Positions 33,751 to 40,589 of a DNA stretch of 56,196 nucleotides are shown in pieces (within the stretch, counting starts at the first letter, position 1; every line of letters starts with the position of its first letter). This DNA comes from a virus, in the IMG/VR virus record IMGVR_UViG_3300010397_000013, positions 1 through 56,196 of that record; one strand, given 5' to 3'. The notes beneath the pieces were generated by a model that searched no databases, was not told where the DNA came from, and was given only the letters and a program-made list of their open reading frames with translations. The position numbers and the translations under genes were made by a program.

Positions 33751-34392
33751 TCAGTCTTCCAACACTTCAAATCCAACAACGTTGAAACGTCCGAATGAAG
33801 GACGGAAATCTCCAAGTCCAATCAGCTTGCCAGCCGCCGCAATCGTTGAGTTGAGAAGTTGAGGCTCAATGTATTCCGGCAGGTTGATCATCAAAATGAA
33901 CTTTGCCTTCCAACCTTCACGCATCGCTGGACGCGAACGGGTAATGGCGTTTCTCTGAATACAAACCCTTCTGCGATCCATGTAATCCCACTCTTTAACC
34001 CCAAGACTGGCGAGTGGAGTGAGTGAAATCACAGCCGCCTTAAACAAGTCCGCTGCCGACTTACGCGGGGACCGAGGGTCTTGTTGGAACTTGGCGGCAC
34101 CAACAATCGCACCTCGCAGATATTCACCGGGAATTGCCAACTCGCCTTCATCTGTTCGATAGACGTAGCTTTCAACGTCATCAGATTTTTTCTCTGCACT
34201 TCCTTTCTTGGCCTTCGATTTCGACTCAACCGATTCGCAGTTCCACCGATGGAACAAGATTGGAGCCGTGCCTTCAATTGTGATTTCACACCGATAAGGC
34301 ATCATCATTTCAATGCCATTTGCTGCACCGTTACTTGGAGACTCACCACCTATTGCGCCAACGATTCTATTTTTCTCTAATGTTTTTGCCAT
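33751..34392 (-). CDS. Conserved phage protein, possibly nucleic-acid binding, 213 aa
   Basis: The sequence has a disordered, lysine-rich segment (ESKSKAKKGSAEKKSDDVES) followed by conserved-looking phrases IPGEYLRGAIVGAAKFQQDP, RKSAADLFKAAV, QRNAITRSRPAMREGW and a C-terminal IGLGDFRPSFGRFNVVGFEV. I recall the last phrase from phage proteins of unknown role that lie near replication genes. The Gly/Arg-rich 'GLGDFRP.FGRF' end distantly resembles the glycine-rich loop of RAMP-type RNA-binding folds, but I cannot show homology. Confidence 0.6.
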   Translation of the reverse strand: MAKTLEKNRIVGAIGGESPSNGAANGIEMMMPYRCEITIEGTAPILFHRWNCESVESKSKAKKGSAEKKSDDVESYVYRTDEGELAIPGEYLRGAIVGAAKFQQDPRSPRKSAADLFKAAVISLTPLASLGVKEWDYMDRRRVCIQRNAITRSRPAMREGWKAKFILMINLPEYIEPQLLNSTIAAAGKLIGLGDFRPSFGRFNVVGFEVLED

Positions 34393-34467
34393 AACTGACC
34401 ACGCCCATCCAGACCGAAGCCGATCACGCCTAACAGGATCACGCCGAAGCCCATGGGAATTTTAAGA

Positions 34468-34530
34468 GCACCAGACCGCCAAAAGTTGTAGCGCCTCGCT
34501 TGGGAAGCGAAGCCAATTGACGACTGGTGC
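34468..34530 (+). other. Truncated tRNA-like fold (tRNA-Pro-like, anticodon GGG)
   Basis: GCACCAG (34468-34474) pairs with CTGGTGC (34524-34530), a 7-bp acceptor-type stem. Inside are a CGC/GCG D-type stem and a TCGC-TTGGGAA-GCGA arm whose 7-nt loop has T33, GGG at 34-36 and A37, as a tRNA-Pro would. There is no normal T arm (only about 12 nt remain before the 3' stem) and no encoded CCA. It looks like a deleted tRNA or a tRNA mimic rather than a working tRNA. Confidence 0.35.
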
Positions 34531-34624
34531 AAATTGTTTTGGTTTGCATAACGGGCTACAATCCGTTTAACAGTTGCAATTTCAGCAGAATACCGGTAAT
34601 AAGTCAATAATAAACTTTGGAAAT

Positions 34625-34813
34625 ATGAAAATAACCCTGCTCCTTCCACTCCTCTGTCTCTGCTGCACCTCTTGCAGCACAACGAACATCTCGAAGCTCG
34701 CCGAGCAGTTAAAGAACGACCCCGCGACAGTGGACCTCAACGTAACGACTATCTGGGGTTCGTTTCAATTCCATCGCTCGTTCCCAACGAATTGGGTGCC
34801 GCCGAAGAAGTAG
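34625..34813 (+). CDS. Small lipoprotein, 62 aa
   Basis: ATG 34625 gives a leader MKITLLLPLLCLCCTSC with a lipobox-like CCTSC|C or TSC|S site, then a short domain LAEQLKNDPATVDLNVTTIW GSFQFHRSFP. I recall small phage lipoproteins with 'L..DPATV...V.T.YG...F.R' phrases. It may be an outer-membrane spanin-like or exclusion lipoprotein; this is inference. It faces the structured non-coding zone and runs opposite to its neighbours. Confidence 0.65.
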   Translation: MKITLLLPLLCLCCTSCSTTNISKLAEQLKNDPATVDLNVTTIWGSFQFHRSFPTNWVPPKK

Positions 34814-35386
34814 GGCACAGGATGCATTTTTGCGGAGCGTTAACCACTGACTATCATCTTACTCCCCGAATGAGGAGAGATCGAACCGTGATCCGATCTC
34901 ATTCGCCCGTCACGGCGAACAGCCTGTATTAAATTGGTGGCTGCTCGTTGCTTTACCCCGGTTTTTCTCCGGGCAAGCAGCCATTAAAATTGATGCGGCA
35001 TCGAACCCTTGTTCGTTCTCAGCTTGGCTAACCCGCCATGCCGCGTGGCGTTCTCGTTTCGCGCATTTGGCTCGCACTTACCTTACCTTCATGGAGCGCG
35101 TGGAATCAGGTCCACTCTGCTTTGATCCACTACTGCATTGAGCCATTGGTAATTTATTCACAGCCAGCGCCATGTCATATCACAATGAAACCGGGCTGCG
35201 CATTTCTGCGCTCTGTTAATTTCAATCCGCACCCTGCAACTCAATGCGGGGTGACATCTTTATCGCTCTCTGGCGCTGGCTGAAATTTGGTGGCTCCCCC
35301 CGCTTTTCACGAGAATCCCGCGAACAGCCAGCCTAGGACTCTCGTTCGCAGTCATCGGAATTGCACCGATAGTAGCCATAAATGGA
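34814..35386. ncRNA. Candidate large structured non-coding RNA region
   Basis: About 570 bp without a plausible gene but dense in perfect inverted repeats: CGAATGAG/CTCATTCG (34867/34898), TGGCTGCT/AGCAGCCA (34938/34976) around CCCGG/CCGGG, TGCGGCAT/ATGCCGC (34994/35038) around CGAAC/GTTCG, TGGCTC/GAGCCA (35068/35140) around GTGGA/TCCAC, and CAGCCAGCGCC/GGCGCTGGCTG (35161/35272) enclosing ATGTCA/TGACAT, GCGCA/TGCGC and CCGCA/TGCGG. A last unit spans 35291-35378 with TGGCT/AGCCA and ATCGG/CCGAT. The nesting resembles multi-stem RNAs; strand is unknown. Large phage ncRNAs (GOLLD, ROOL classes) are precedents; I have not shown it is one. Confidence 0.55.
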
Positions 35387-35890
35387 TTACGGCTTCGGGG
35401 TCGGAGTGCCAGCAACCAAACCAAGGTTCGCCGCATTGGCTCCAATCACACTGAGGCGGACTACATCGCTGATTTCCTCAACGCCCTCTCCGAGGTCGGC
35501 ATCGGCCTTGACCATGACTTCCGTATCACCCGGATCATCGCTGCTGATCAGGTCAGCGGACAGGCCGTCATCGGCAACCTTCACTTGGCTGCTTCCACTG
35601 ATGACTGTCCATGAAGGTGAGCCATCCAGTTTGGCAGGTTTGCCGGTAGCGGTGACGGGTTTCAACGTAACGTTTACTTGCTGCTCATTTGTTATTCGAA
35701 TTTCCAGGGGCATTTTTATCTCTTTCTCTTTTGGTTTTGGCTGCCCGACAGACCAACCGAATCGAACAGTCCGTGTTTTTGTCTCACTACATCCAAACAA
35801 CCGGCAAAGCCAGTTTTGGAAATTTGTCTTTTTCACAACGTGCTCAATCTCGGCGATTGATGCATCAACTTCAATCACAACTTTAGGCAT
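35387..35890 (-). CDS. Ig-like domain phage protein, 167 aa (or 108 aa)
   Basis: The C-terminal ~108 residues, from an internal ATG at 35713, read MPLEIRITNEQQVNVTLKPV, WTVISGSSQVKVADDGLSAD and DPGDTEVMVKADADLGEGVE, a bacterial Ig/Big-type domain I recall from phages beginning in that way. The frame extends upstream another ~59 residues from ATG 35890 with a separate, Lys/Thr-rich segment. AGAAAGAGATAAAA before 35713 resembles a ribosome binding site, so both products may occur. A virion adhesin or decoration role is possible. Confidence 0.6.
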   Translation of the reverse strand: MPKVVIEVDASIAEIEHVVKKTNFQNWLCRLFGCSETKTRTVRFGWSVGQPKPKEKEIKMPLEIRITNEQQVNVTLKPVTATGKPAKLDGSPSWTVISGSSQVKVADDGLSADLISSDDPGDTEVMVKADADLGEGVEEISDVVRLSVIGANAANLGLVAGTPTPKP

Positions 35891-35903
35891 AGCAACACTC
35901 ACT

Positions 35904-36134
35904 CTACCTGCTCGCGCCCTTCTCGGCAACGGTGGGGATCTCCTCCTGAATCCTCGTGTTCCACGCCTTGATCGCCTCGCGTCGTGTCGCGAATGTCAAC
36001 ATGGATTGATAGCCTTGGCAGTGCTCAGTATTGCAACCGGCAGATTTGCGCACATCACCAAGCAACTCCGATTCTTCAATTTGAACATCGTTACTGCCGC
36101 AGAATGGACATGGAAGTAATGTTTCTTCGCTCAT
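35904..36134 (-). CDS. Lar-like zinc protein, 76 aa
   Basis: The N-terminus LLPCPFCGSNDVQIEESELL and the later AGCNTEHCQGYQS ... EAIKAWNTR match the layout of Lar/restriction-alleviation type proteins (CPFCG, then Cys pair, ending 'AI.AWN.R'). Members counter host restriction enzymes in some phages, though most are untested. It overlaps the next gene's end by 44 bp. Confidence in the fold is good, in the function moderate. Confidence 0.7.
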   Translation of the reverse strand: MSEETLLPCPFCGSNDVQIEESELLGDVRKSAGCNTEHCQGYQSMLTFATRREAIKAWNTRIQEEIPTVAEKGASR

Positions 36135-36507
36135 TTTGGCATTGGTTTATGAATGTCTCGTCTTGGTCCCCGCCATTGATACAGTCCCATCGGTGAACTA
36201 ATCCAACCGCCTTCAGCATTGTCGCCGCCCAATGGAATCCACCACATCCCTCCCCCGCGTGCCTACTCTCCCTATCATGCTTAGATTGAACTGCCATGAT
36301 AAGTTCGTTGTATTTGGAATTCGTTTCACCATTTTTTAATCCCTCCAAAACTTCAATCGCTAGAATTAAATTTTCACGCGCAATCTGCGCATCATCATAG
36401 CGACGTTTCCTTAATTTTGTGGATATGCTTTTGTGGTATTTGTCTGTTGCGCTAACGATCAAACACAGTTCATACTTTCGCAAAAGCTGAAGCATTAGCA
36501 CACTCAT
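36091..36507 (-). CDS. Hypothetical protein, 138 aa
   Basis: ATG 36507 overlaps the previous stop by four bases. A helical N-terminus (LLRKYELCLIVSATDKYHKS) is followed by KLRKRRYDDAQIARENLILA and a Gly/His/Trp-rich stretch (AGEGCGGFHWAATMLKAVGL). No motif recognised. Its C-terminal ~15 residues overlap the Lar-like gene start in another frame. Confidence 0.5.
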   Translation of the reverse strand: MSVLMLQLLRKYELCLIVSATDKYHKSISTKLRKRRYDDAQIARENLILAIEVLEGLKNGETNSKYNELIMAVQSKHDRESRHAGEGCGGFHWAATMLKAVGLVHRWDCINGGDQDETFINQCQNERRNITSMSILRQ

Positions 36508-36692
36508 ATTTGAAAATCAATCTGCGGTTCTCTTTTTTTGAAAAATGTTTCTTCAACGGACTCACCTTCGATCAGGCGATGGATATAACAAAACAGGATA
36601 GCCATCAGCAACCCACGTGGGAGTTTTACATTCCATTCAGCAATCTCCCGCTTCGCCACATCAAAGGCGTGCTTGCGTGTTAGAGTTTTCAT
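36504..36692 (-). CDS. Hypothetical protein, 62 aa
   Basis: Small, amphipathic protein (KLPRGLLMAILFCYIHRLIE in the middle), starting 32 bp inside the upstream gene's end. Possibly DNA- or membrane-associated but nothing specific is visible. Its stop forms the ATGA overlap with the following gene. Confidence 0.5.
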   Translation of the reverse strand: MKTLTRKHAFDVAKREIAEWNVKLPRGLLMAILFCYIHRLIEGESVEETFFKKREPQIDFQI

Positions 36693-36864
36693 TCTGGATC
36701 TTCAAACAGGCATTATCCGCGTATTGATGGCCAAACTCCATTCGCACCATCTCAAGAGCTTCCCTGGCGCTGTGCGCAGTGATTTCAACGACACATTCTG
36801 CGCCACGATTTACACAGTAAACTTTGCCTTTGATCAACGGGTTAAGTTTGACGCGGGAGATCAT
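36661..36864 (-). CDS. Hypothetical protein, 67 aa
   Basis: ATG 36864 forms a 4-bp overlap with the upstream gene. Sequence phrases VYCVNRGAECVVEITAHSAR and EALEMVRMEFGHQY suggest a small alpha/beta fold. A short 'V.I.A....AL.MV..EF' arrangement is common in small phage proteins of unknown role. Confidence 0.52.
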   Translation of the reverse strand: MISRVKLNPLIKGKVYCVNRGAECVVEITAHSAREALEMVRMEFGHQYADNACLKIQNENSNTQARL

Positions 36865-37046
36865 GGCAACACTGGTTCAACTCGCACCTCAACCTGAATC
36901 GCGTCGGGCTGTTCATCAGTGTAAGTGCAATGATTCAGCGCCTCTCCCTTGGACATACAAAGCTTTCCTGTAATCTGCCCATTGGGATAAAGATTCATCC
37001 AGAACGTACGCTTGAAAGCTGGATGCTTTTGAATTGTTGCATTCAT
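36861..37046 (-). CDS. Hypothetical protein, 61 aa
   Basis: ATG 37046 lies 7 bp after the preceding gene's stop (37054). MNATIQKHPAFKRTFWMNLY is followed by NGQITGKLCMSKGEALNHCT and a beta-rich end VEVRVEPVLP. A longer frame to 37256 exists but would overlap the upstream gene entirely. No family recognised. Confidence 0.52.
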   Translation of the reverse strand: MNATIQKHPAFKRTFWMNLYPNGQITGKLCMSKGEALNHCTYTDEQPDAIQVEVRVEPVLP

Positions 37047-37053
37047 GCCGGGA

Positions 37054-37275
37054 TCACCGTCTCTTTCCAGATGCCGCCTTTCGACTTGGCAATTCTCTGA
37101 CTTCAACTTTAACGATTTTACAGTAGCGCGTAGTGACTCTTGCCTGCACCATCTCTTTTGCCTTAACCATAGAGTCAAACAAGGCAGGACCGCCCGGCTT
37201 AATGTTAAGCAGGAGGTAAGGCGTATGAAACTTTGGGCTTCCAATCCGAATAGCAAAGTAAGTTTCTTTAATCAT
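37054..37275 (-). CDS. Hypothetical protein, 73 aa
   Basis: Begins MIKETYFAIRIGSPKFHTPY, then LLLNIKPGGPALFDSMVKAK, and ends with a basic tail (SRKAASGKRR). It overlaps the RusA-like gene's end by eight bases. A small alpha/beta protein; function unknown. Confidence 0.55.
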   Translation of the reverse strand: MIKETYFAIRIGSPKFHTPYLLLNIKPGGPALFDSMVKAKEMVQARVTTRYCKIVKVEVRELPSRKAASGKRR

Positions 37276-37666
37276 GTATCACCTCAATCTTGATTACCGT
37301 TCCCTCCTGCTCGCGCTCCAGCACCTTCACTTGGCTGACTTCAAGCGCAATGTCTTGCGCTCTGTCGTTCGGGATGATTTGCGCGTAGCGGCAGCAATCG
37401 ACAAAATATTTTGGGCAAAGATTGTCTGGATCGATGAGCCTCCGTCGATAAGAGATAATGCTGACCCGAAGGCGCTTTGCGTTGCCTGCTTCTCCTTTTT
37501 GCGTTGCCAAGGATTCATCGCAAAAAGGGCGTTCAGACTCGGAACGGGATGCTTCACAAACAGAGCGATGTCCTTCATTTATTCTTTCAACATTTCTCGC
37601 CAGCGTGCTCTTGCTGGCACCAGGAAAACGGCGTCGAAGTTCGTCTGGAGTGATCTGATTACTCAT
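37268..37666 (-). CDS. RusA-like Holliday-junction resolvase, 132 aa
   Basis: The C-terminal half, RLRVSIISYRRRLIDPDNLC PKYFVDCCRYAQIIPNDRA, with later VSQVKV and a final TVIKIEVIHD, matches RusA family endonucleases: the Asp residues of DPDN and the following D are the likely metal ligands. RusA resolves four-way junctions made by recombination or replication. The N-terminal ~60 residues look like a separate helical region. It is transcribed with small genes of block 6; the exonuclease/Sak4 module lies elsewhere. Confidence 0.72.
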   Translation of the reverse strand: MSNQITPDELRRRFPGASKSTLARNVERINEGHRSVCEASRSESERPFCDESLATQKGEAGNAKRLRVSIISYRRRLIDPDNLCPKYFVDCCRYAQIIPNDRAQDIALEVSQVKVLEREQEGTVIKIEVIHD

Positions 37667-38097
37667 TTAATTAACTTCTGCTTTGCCGCATCTGCTTTTA
37701 CCTTCTCTGCTTTAGCTGCCTCTCGTTCCGCCTTTGCATCTTCTCTGGCTAGACAACGAATCGTCTCAATTTTCTCATTATTGTAAACAGCGTCTTCTTT
37801 TTCTTTTTGAGTTGGCCCCGAACCCAATGGTGTTCCTTCAAGAAGTATCTCCACAAAAAACGCAGTGAATGTCTTCGCATAGTCCCGATCACTCCAAGTG
37901 AGAGGATTGAGGACTTTTCGCGAAAGTTTTATCGCCGCATTTTCAATCTCTGTGCGAGATGATGACGCTGGGATCGGATCTGTAAACCGAACCTTGGCCG
38001 GATCTTTAGCCACCACAACACAGAGTTCATTATCACGAAGAATCTTGATGTCCTCTGCGCTCATGGAGTTTTCCGGCAGAATAATAATTGGCTTCAT
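37663..38097 (-). CDS. Conserved phage protein, 144 aa
   Basis: First gene of the minus-strand block 6. The opening MKPIIILPENSMSAEDIKIL and RDNELCVVVAKDPAKVRFTD PIP are phrases I recall from uncharacterised phage proteins next to replication genes. The C-terminus is a Lys/Glu/Ala coiled coil (REDAKAEREAAKAEKVKADA). The role is unknown. Confidence 0.6.
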   Translation of the reverse strand: MKPIIILPENSMSAEDIKILRDNELCVVVAKDPAKVRFTDPIPASSSRTEIENAAIKLSRKVLNPLTWSDRDYAKTFTAFFVEILLEGTPLGSGPTQKEKEDAVYNNEKIETIRCLAREDAKAEREAAKAEKVKADAAKQKLIK

Positions 38098-38248
38098 TTA
38101 ATTTTCAGCGTGAACGAAAATGGTTTGTTTCAATCCGCGCCCCATAATTACAGGGCGATAACTCACGCGAGCGAGAATGCCGAAATCCAAACTCCCTGTC
38201 AACAAATATTTTTACTTTCGTCAATTATTTTTCTTGACCCTACCCAGA
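38098..38248. promoter_or_regulatory. Divergent control region
   Basis: 151 bp between divergent genes. It is AT-rich near 38200-38240 and contains TGTCAA, CGTCAA and CTTGACC half-sites, i.e. TTGAC motifs on both strands that could be −35 boxes or an operator for the adjacent HTH protein. No clear −10 is visible. An inverted repeat GCCCCATAATTACAGGGC lies at about 38138. Confidence 0.42.
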
Positions 38249-38440
38249 ATGAATGATTTGCTTGCATCTATGACCGTAAGAGAAGAAGCGCGACAGTCTG
38301 AAAAGCAGAACCTTGCAAGGCTGCTTAAGATTCACGGTGGCAACATTGCAGCCGTCTCAAAAGAAATGGGATACACCCGAACTGCCATTATCTGGAAGCT
38401 TCGCAAGTACGGCCTTTACAAACCCCTGAGGCGAGCATGA
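38249..38440 (+). CDS. Fis-type HTH protein, 63 aa
   Basis: Residues 26-60 (LLKIHGGNIAAVSKEMGYTR TAIIWKLRKYGL) match the Fis/NtrC C-terminal helix-turn-helix, including the 'GN..A.....G..R..I..KLRKYGL' pattern. It is short, as free-standing Fis-like phage regulators are. ATG 38249 or 38270 may be used; an upstream ATG at 38177 is less likely. It could regulate the divergent operons that meet just upstream. Confidence 0.72.
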   Translation: MNDLLASMTVREEARQSEKQNLARLLKIHGGNIAAVSKEMGYTRTAIIWKLRKYGLYKPLRRA

Positions 38441-38793
38441 CCCAACCCCAACTCAACGCACTGAACCTTTTCTGCGCAGAGAAGGTGATGGGGTGGCATC
38501 GCACCACTGGCTTTCTTGGCGAAAGCCGCTTTGGAATCACTTCTGATGGAGAAATTCTGATGCGCGGCACCGCCAACACTTCACCTATCTGGTCCCCCAC
38601 AACCGATCCCGCACAGGCCATGCTGGTGTTTGAGAAGTGTGCCCTGAAATTAGATTGTAATTTCAGAATTGAATATTGGTTATCTGGCAAATACCACTGC
38701 CTTAAATCTGATGAGCCTAATTGCATGATAATCAGCGCCGAAACACTCCCTCTTTGCATCGTCAAATTCGCTGAGAAGATTTTTAATAAATGA
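38437..38793 (+). CDS. Phage ABA-sandwich-like protein, 118 aa
   Basis: Overlaps the HTH gene by ATGA. The segment LNALNLFCAEKVMGWHRTTG, then SPIWSPTTDPAQAMLVFEKC fits small alpha-beta-alpha 'phage ABA sandwich' proteins I recall ('AEKVMGW ... W.P..D...A..V.EK'). These are very common in phages and prophages, with unknown function. Confidence 0.68.
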   Translation: MTQPQLNALNLFCAEKVMGWHRTTGFLGESRFGITSDGEILMRGTANTSPIWSPTTDPAQAMLVFEKCALKLDCNFRIEYWLSGKYHCLKSDEPNCMIISAETLPLCIVKFAEKIFNK

Positions 38794-39191
38794 AAACTAA
38801 CAATGTTATGACTCCACGACGCAAACAGATCCGCTACATCACTGAATCCGAAATCATCGACGTTATCGACAGGGCACAAAAAGAAGCAGGCCGATGTTTG
38901 GTTGGCGCAATCGAGAATGATCGGATTGCCGACGCCCATTACAGATCCATCCCGGAATTGAAATCCAAACTGGCCAAGGCAACATTAAAGCGTGAACAGG
39001 ATGATTTAAGGCGCAAAATCCACGATGCGGGAAAGGCAGCAGAACATGCCCGCGAGCAAGCAAAAAAACTCTCTCGCCGCCGTCACACACTGGAAGATGC
39101 CACTATCCCAAGGCTTGGAGTTGCTCTGGCAGAAATGCGAACCATGATCATGCAACCGATCACAACCGACCCCGGAGTTGTGCTGCACTGA
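38790..39191 (+). CDS. Charged helical protein, 133 aa
   Basis: ATGA overlap at its start. Mostly charged helical sequence (SIPELKSKLAKATLKREQDD, AEHAREQAKKLSRRRHTLED) with a beta-like start (RRKQIRYITESEIIDVIDRA). A coiled-coil or nucleic-acid-associated role is possible. No family recognised. Confidence 0.55.
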   Translation: MKTNNVMTPRRKQIRYITESEIIDVIDRAQKEAGRCLVGAIENDRIADAHYRSIPELKSKLAKATLKREQDDLRRKIHDAGKAAEHAREQAKKLSRRRHTLEDATIPRLGVALAEMRTMIMQPITTDPGVVLH

Positions 39192-39192
39192 A

Positions 39193-39393
39193 ATGAAAAC
39201 CTTCCACGCCAAAGATTTTAGCAGTCCACTGGCCCTTTTTGGTTCACCAGCATTTTGGAACGTTGAATTACCTTGCGAAATAGACACTGGCGGCGGCTCC
39301 ACATTTACTATGACCAAAGATAACATTGAAGCTGTTTGCCTTGGCTGCACCATGGCGTCAAGCTGGCCGAAGAAAGAAACAAATGACACCTGA
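39193..39393 (+). CDS. Small protein, 66 aa
   Basis: ATG 39193 lies 1 bp after the previous stop. MKTFHAKDFSSPLALFGSPA leads to FWNVELPCEIDTGGGSTFTM and a C-terminal CLGCTMASSW, a CxxC that may bind metal. Its end overlaps the next gene. Confidence 0.55.
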   Translation: MKTFHAKDFSSPLALFGSPAFWNVELPCEIDTGGGSTFTMTKDNIEAVCLGCTMASSWPKKETNDT

Positions 39394-39586
39394 CGAAGCA
39401 ATTACCAACTTGGAGCAGATGCAGAAGCAAATCATCCACGGCTCAAATGTTTTTGGTGAAACAGCGCAAATAATCAAAGAGGCCAAAGACTTGATCCAAC
39501 ATTTTGGATGGACCAGCTGCGAGCGCAGTGACGTAGTCACCAACGCGGAGAGATGGCTTCAGGGAAAGCGCCCGTTAAATACATGA
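39383..39586 (+). CDS. Small protein, 67 aa
   Basis: Starts at ATG 39383 (MTPDEAITNLEQMQKQIIHG). Helical, amphipathic, ending ERWLQGKRPLNT. No recognised motif. It is followed immediately by a short gene fragment that begins like a phosphoadenylylsulfate reductase. Confidence 0.52.
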   Translation: MTPDEAITNLEQMQKQIIHGSNVFGETAQIIKEAKDLIQHFGWTSCERSDVVTNAERWLQGKRPLNT

Positions 39587-39587
39587 T

Positions 39588-39734
39588 ATGACTGACACTG
39601 AATTGTTAGACAAAGCAAACCACATGACCACCCTCAATCACATCGGGAGTGCGCCTGAACCGATTCACATCCTAAACTTAGGAGCCGGTGTACAATCCAG
39701 CCACTCGCCACTTTCGGTAGAGTGGGGGTGTTAG
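39588..39734 (+). pseudogene. 5' stub resembling a phage PAPS-reductase-type gene, 48 codons
   Basis: The frame reads MTDTELLDKANHMTTLNHIG, then SAPEPIHILNLGAGVQSS, followed by unrelated residues and TAG at 39732-39734. 'I.NLGAGVQSS' is the PP-loop start of phage phosphoadenosine-phosphosulfate-reductase-like proteins. The expected rest of the gene (about 200 residues) is absent and a structured non-coding stretch follows. It is either a deletion remnant or an exon broken by an insertion. Confidence 0.5.
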
Positions 39735-39873
39735 AGCCAGAATAAATTGAGTATCGTATGCGCAAGCTTTCATCGAAACTTCCGATGTGCTGCCTCCCGT
39801 GGGTGACGCAACAGGTTCCTCGCCTGTCTCGATTTCCCTTGGCCGGGTTAGGCAGCACATCAGAGGATTCGGT
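39735..39873 (+). ncRNA. Structured non-coding stretch with an 11-bp stem
   Basis: GATGTGCTGCC (39784-39794) pairs perfectly with GGCAGCACATC (39851-39861). Within it ACAGG/CCTGT (39811-39815 / 39823-39827) closes a 7-nt TTCCTCG loop. The arrangement is tRNA-like in outline but lacks the conserved T-arm and anticodon residues. It follows the PAPS-like stub and ends just before the next small gene. Confidence 0.4.
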
Positions 39874-40041
39874 ATGCTTCATAAGCTAATCACGGTCACG
39901 GATCAAACCGCCTTCCACTGGTATCCACTATTCCCATTTTGGGTCTATCCATTGCGTTGCCCTTGGGGACATGGGCCTGTATCGCAGGCTGACTTTTTAG
40001 CCCACGAACCACGCGAAGGGATTTGGTTTGGGAGGAATTGA
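39874..40041 (+). CDS. Small protein, 55 aa
   Basis: ATG at 39874 gives MLHKLITVTDQTAFHWYPLF, PFWVYPLRCPWGHGPVSQAD and ends FLAHEPREGIWFGRN. Aromatic and Pro rich; function unknown. It lies 2 bp before the next gene, which supports it. Confidence 0.5.
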   Translation: MLHKLITVTDQTAFHWYPLFPFWVYPLRCPWGHGPVSQADFLAHEPREGIWFGRN

Positions 40042-40043
40042 AC

Positions 40044-40589
40044 ATGAACGATCTTCAGTTCAAGGTCATCCCCACGCTCTATAACGGCATTGAGTTTCGT
40101 TCCAGGCTCGAAGCGCGTTGGGCGTTGTTCATGGATCTAATCGGGGTGAAGTGGGCCTACGAACCTGAAGGCTACCAAATTGGCGGTGACAAATACCTGC
40201 CCGACTTCTTTCTCTACCGCCAGAATTGCTTTTACGAAATCAAACCCGCGTGGCCAACCAATCAAGAGGCCAAAAAGTGTGAATCCCTTGCAATGGCAAC
40301 TGGCCGCAAAGTCTTCCTTCAGCATGGACCGCTTCTTGTTCCAACTGGTGATGTTAATGAAGGGGCACTTGCGTACTGGCGATGTGATGATGGAATGCCG
40401 GGGAGTGACATAACCTACCTTTGGGCTGAATGCAAAAAATGCGGCTATTGCGAACTGCAATTTGAGGGACGATCCGCCAGGAACTCTTGCCGCCATTACG
40501 GGCCAGAATCCAACAAGGAATATAACGAAGATTCCCCTAAGTTGGTTCGAGCCTACCACCTCGCAGATTCAGAAAGATTCGGAACATGA
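40044..40589 (+). CDS. PD-(D/E)XK nuclease-fold protein, 181 aa
   Basis: Starting at ATG 40044, the sequence includes EFRSRLEARWALFMDLIGVK, WAYEPEGYQIGG, KYLPDFFLYRQNCFYEIKPA. This is the restriction-endonuclease-like pattern (E, then D, then ExK) I recall from phage single-domain nucleases: 'FRSRLEARWA...G..W.YEPEG...YLPDF......EIKP'. A Cys-rich region (CKKCGYC) follows near the end. Probably acts on DNA in replication or host DNA breakdown; not verified. Overlaps the primase gene by ATGA. Confidence 0.72.
   Translation: MNDLQFKVIPTLYNGIEFRSRLEARWALFMDLIGVKWAYEPEGYQIGGDKYLPDFFLYRQNCFYEIKPAWPTNQEAKKCESLAMATGRKVFLQHGPLLVPTGDVNEGALAYWRCDDGMPGSDITYLWAECKKCGYCELQFEGRSARNSCRHYGPESNKEYNEDSPKLVRAYHLADSERFGT

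Noticed and set aside
34861-35380. Several minus-strand segments ending in AGCCACCA, with 5-8 bp acceptor-like stems, as possible tRNA genes.
   Set aside because: None forms a full cloverleaf with proper D, anticodon and T arms. I treat them as part of a structured region.
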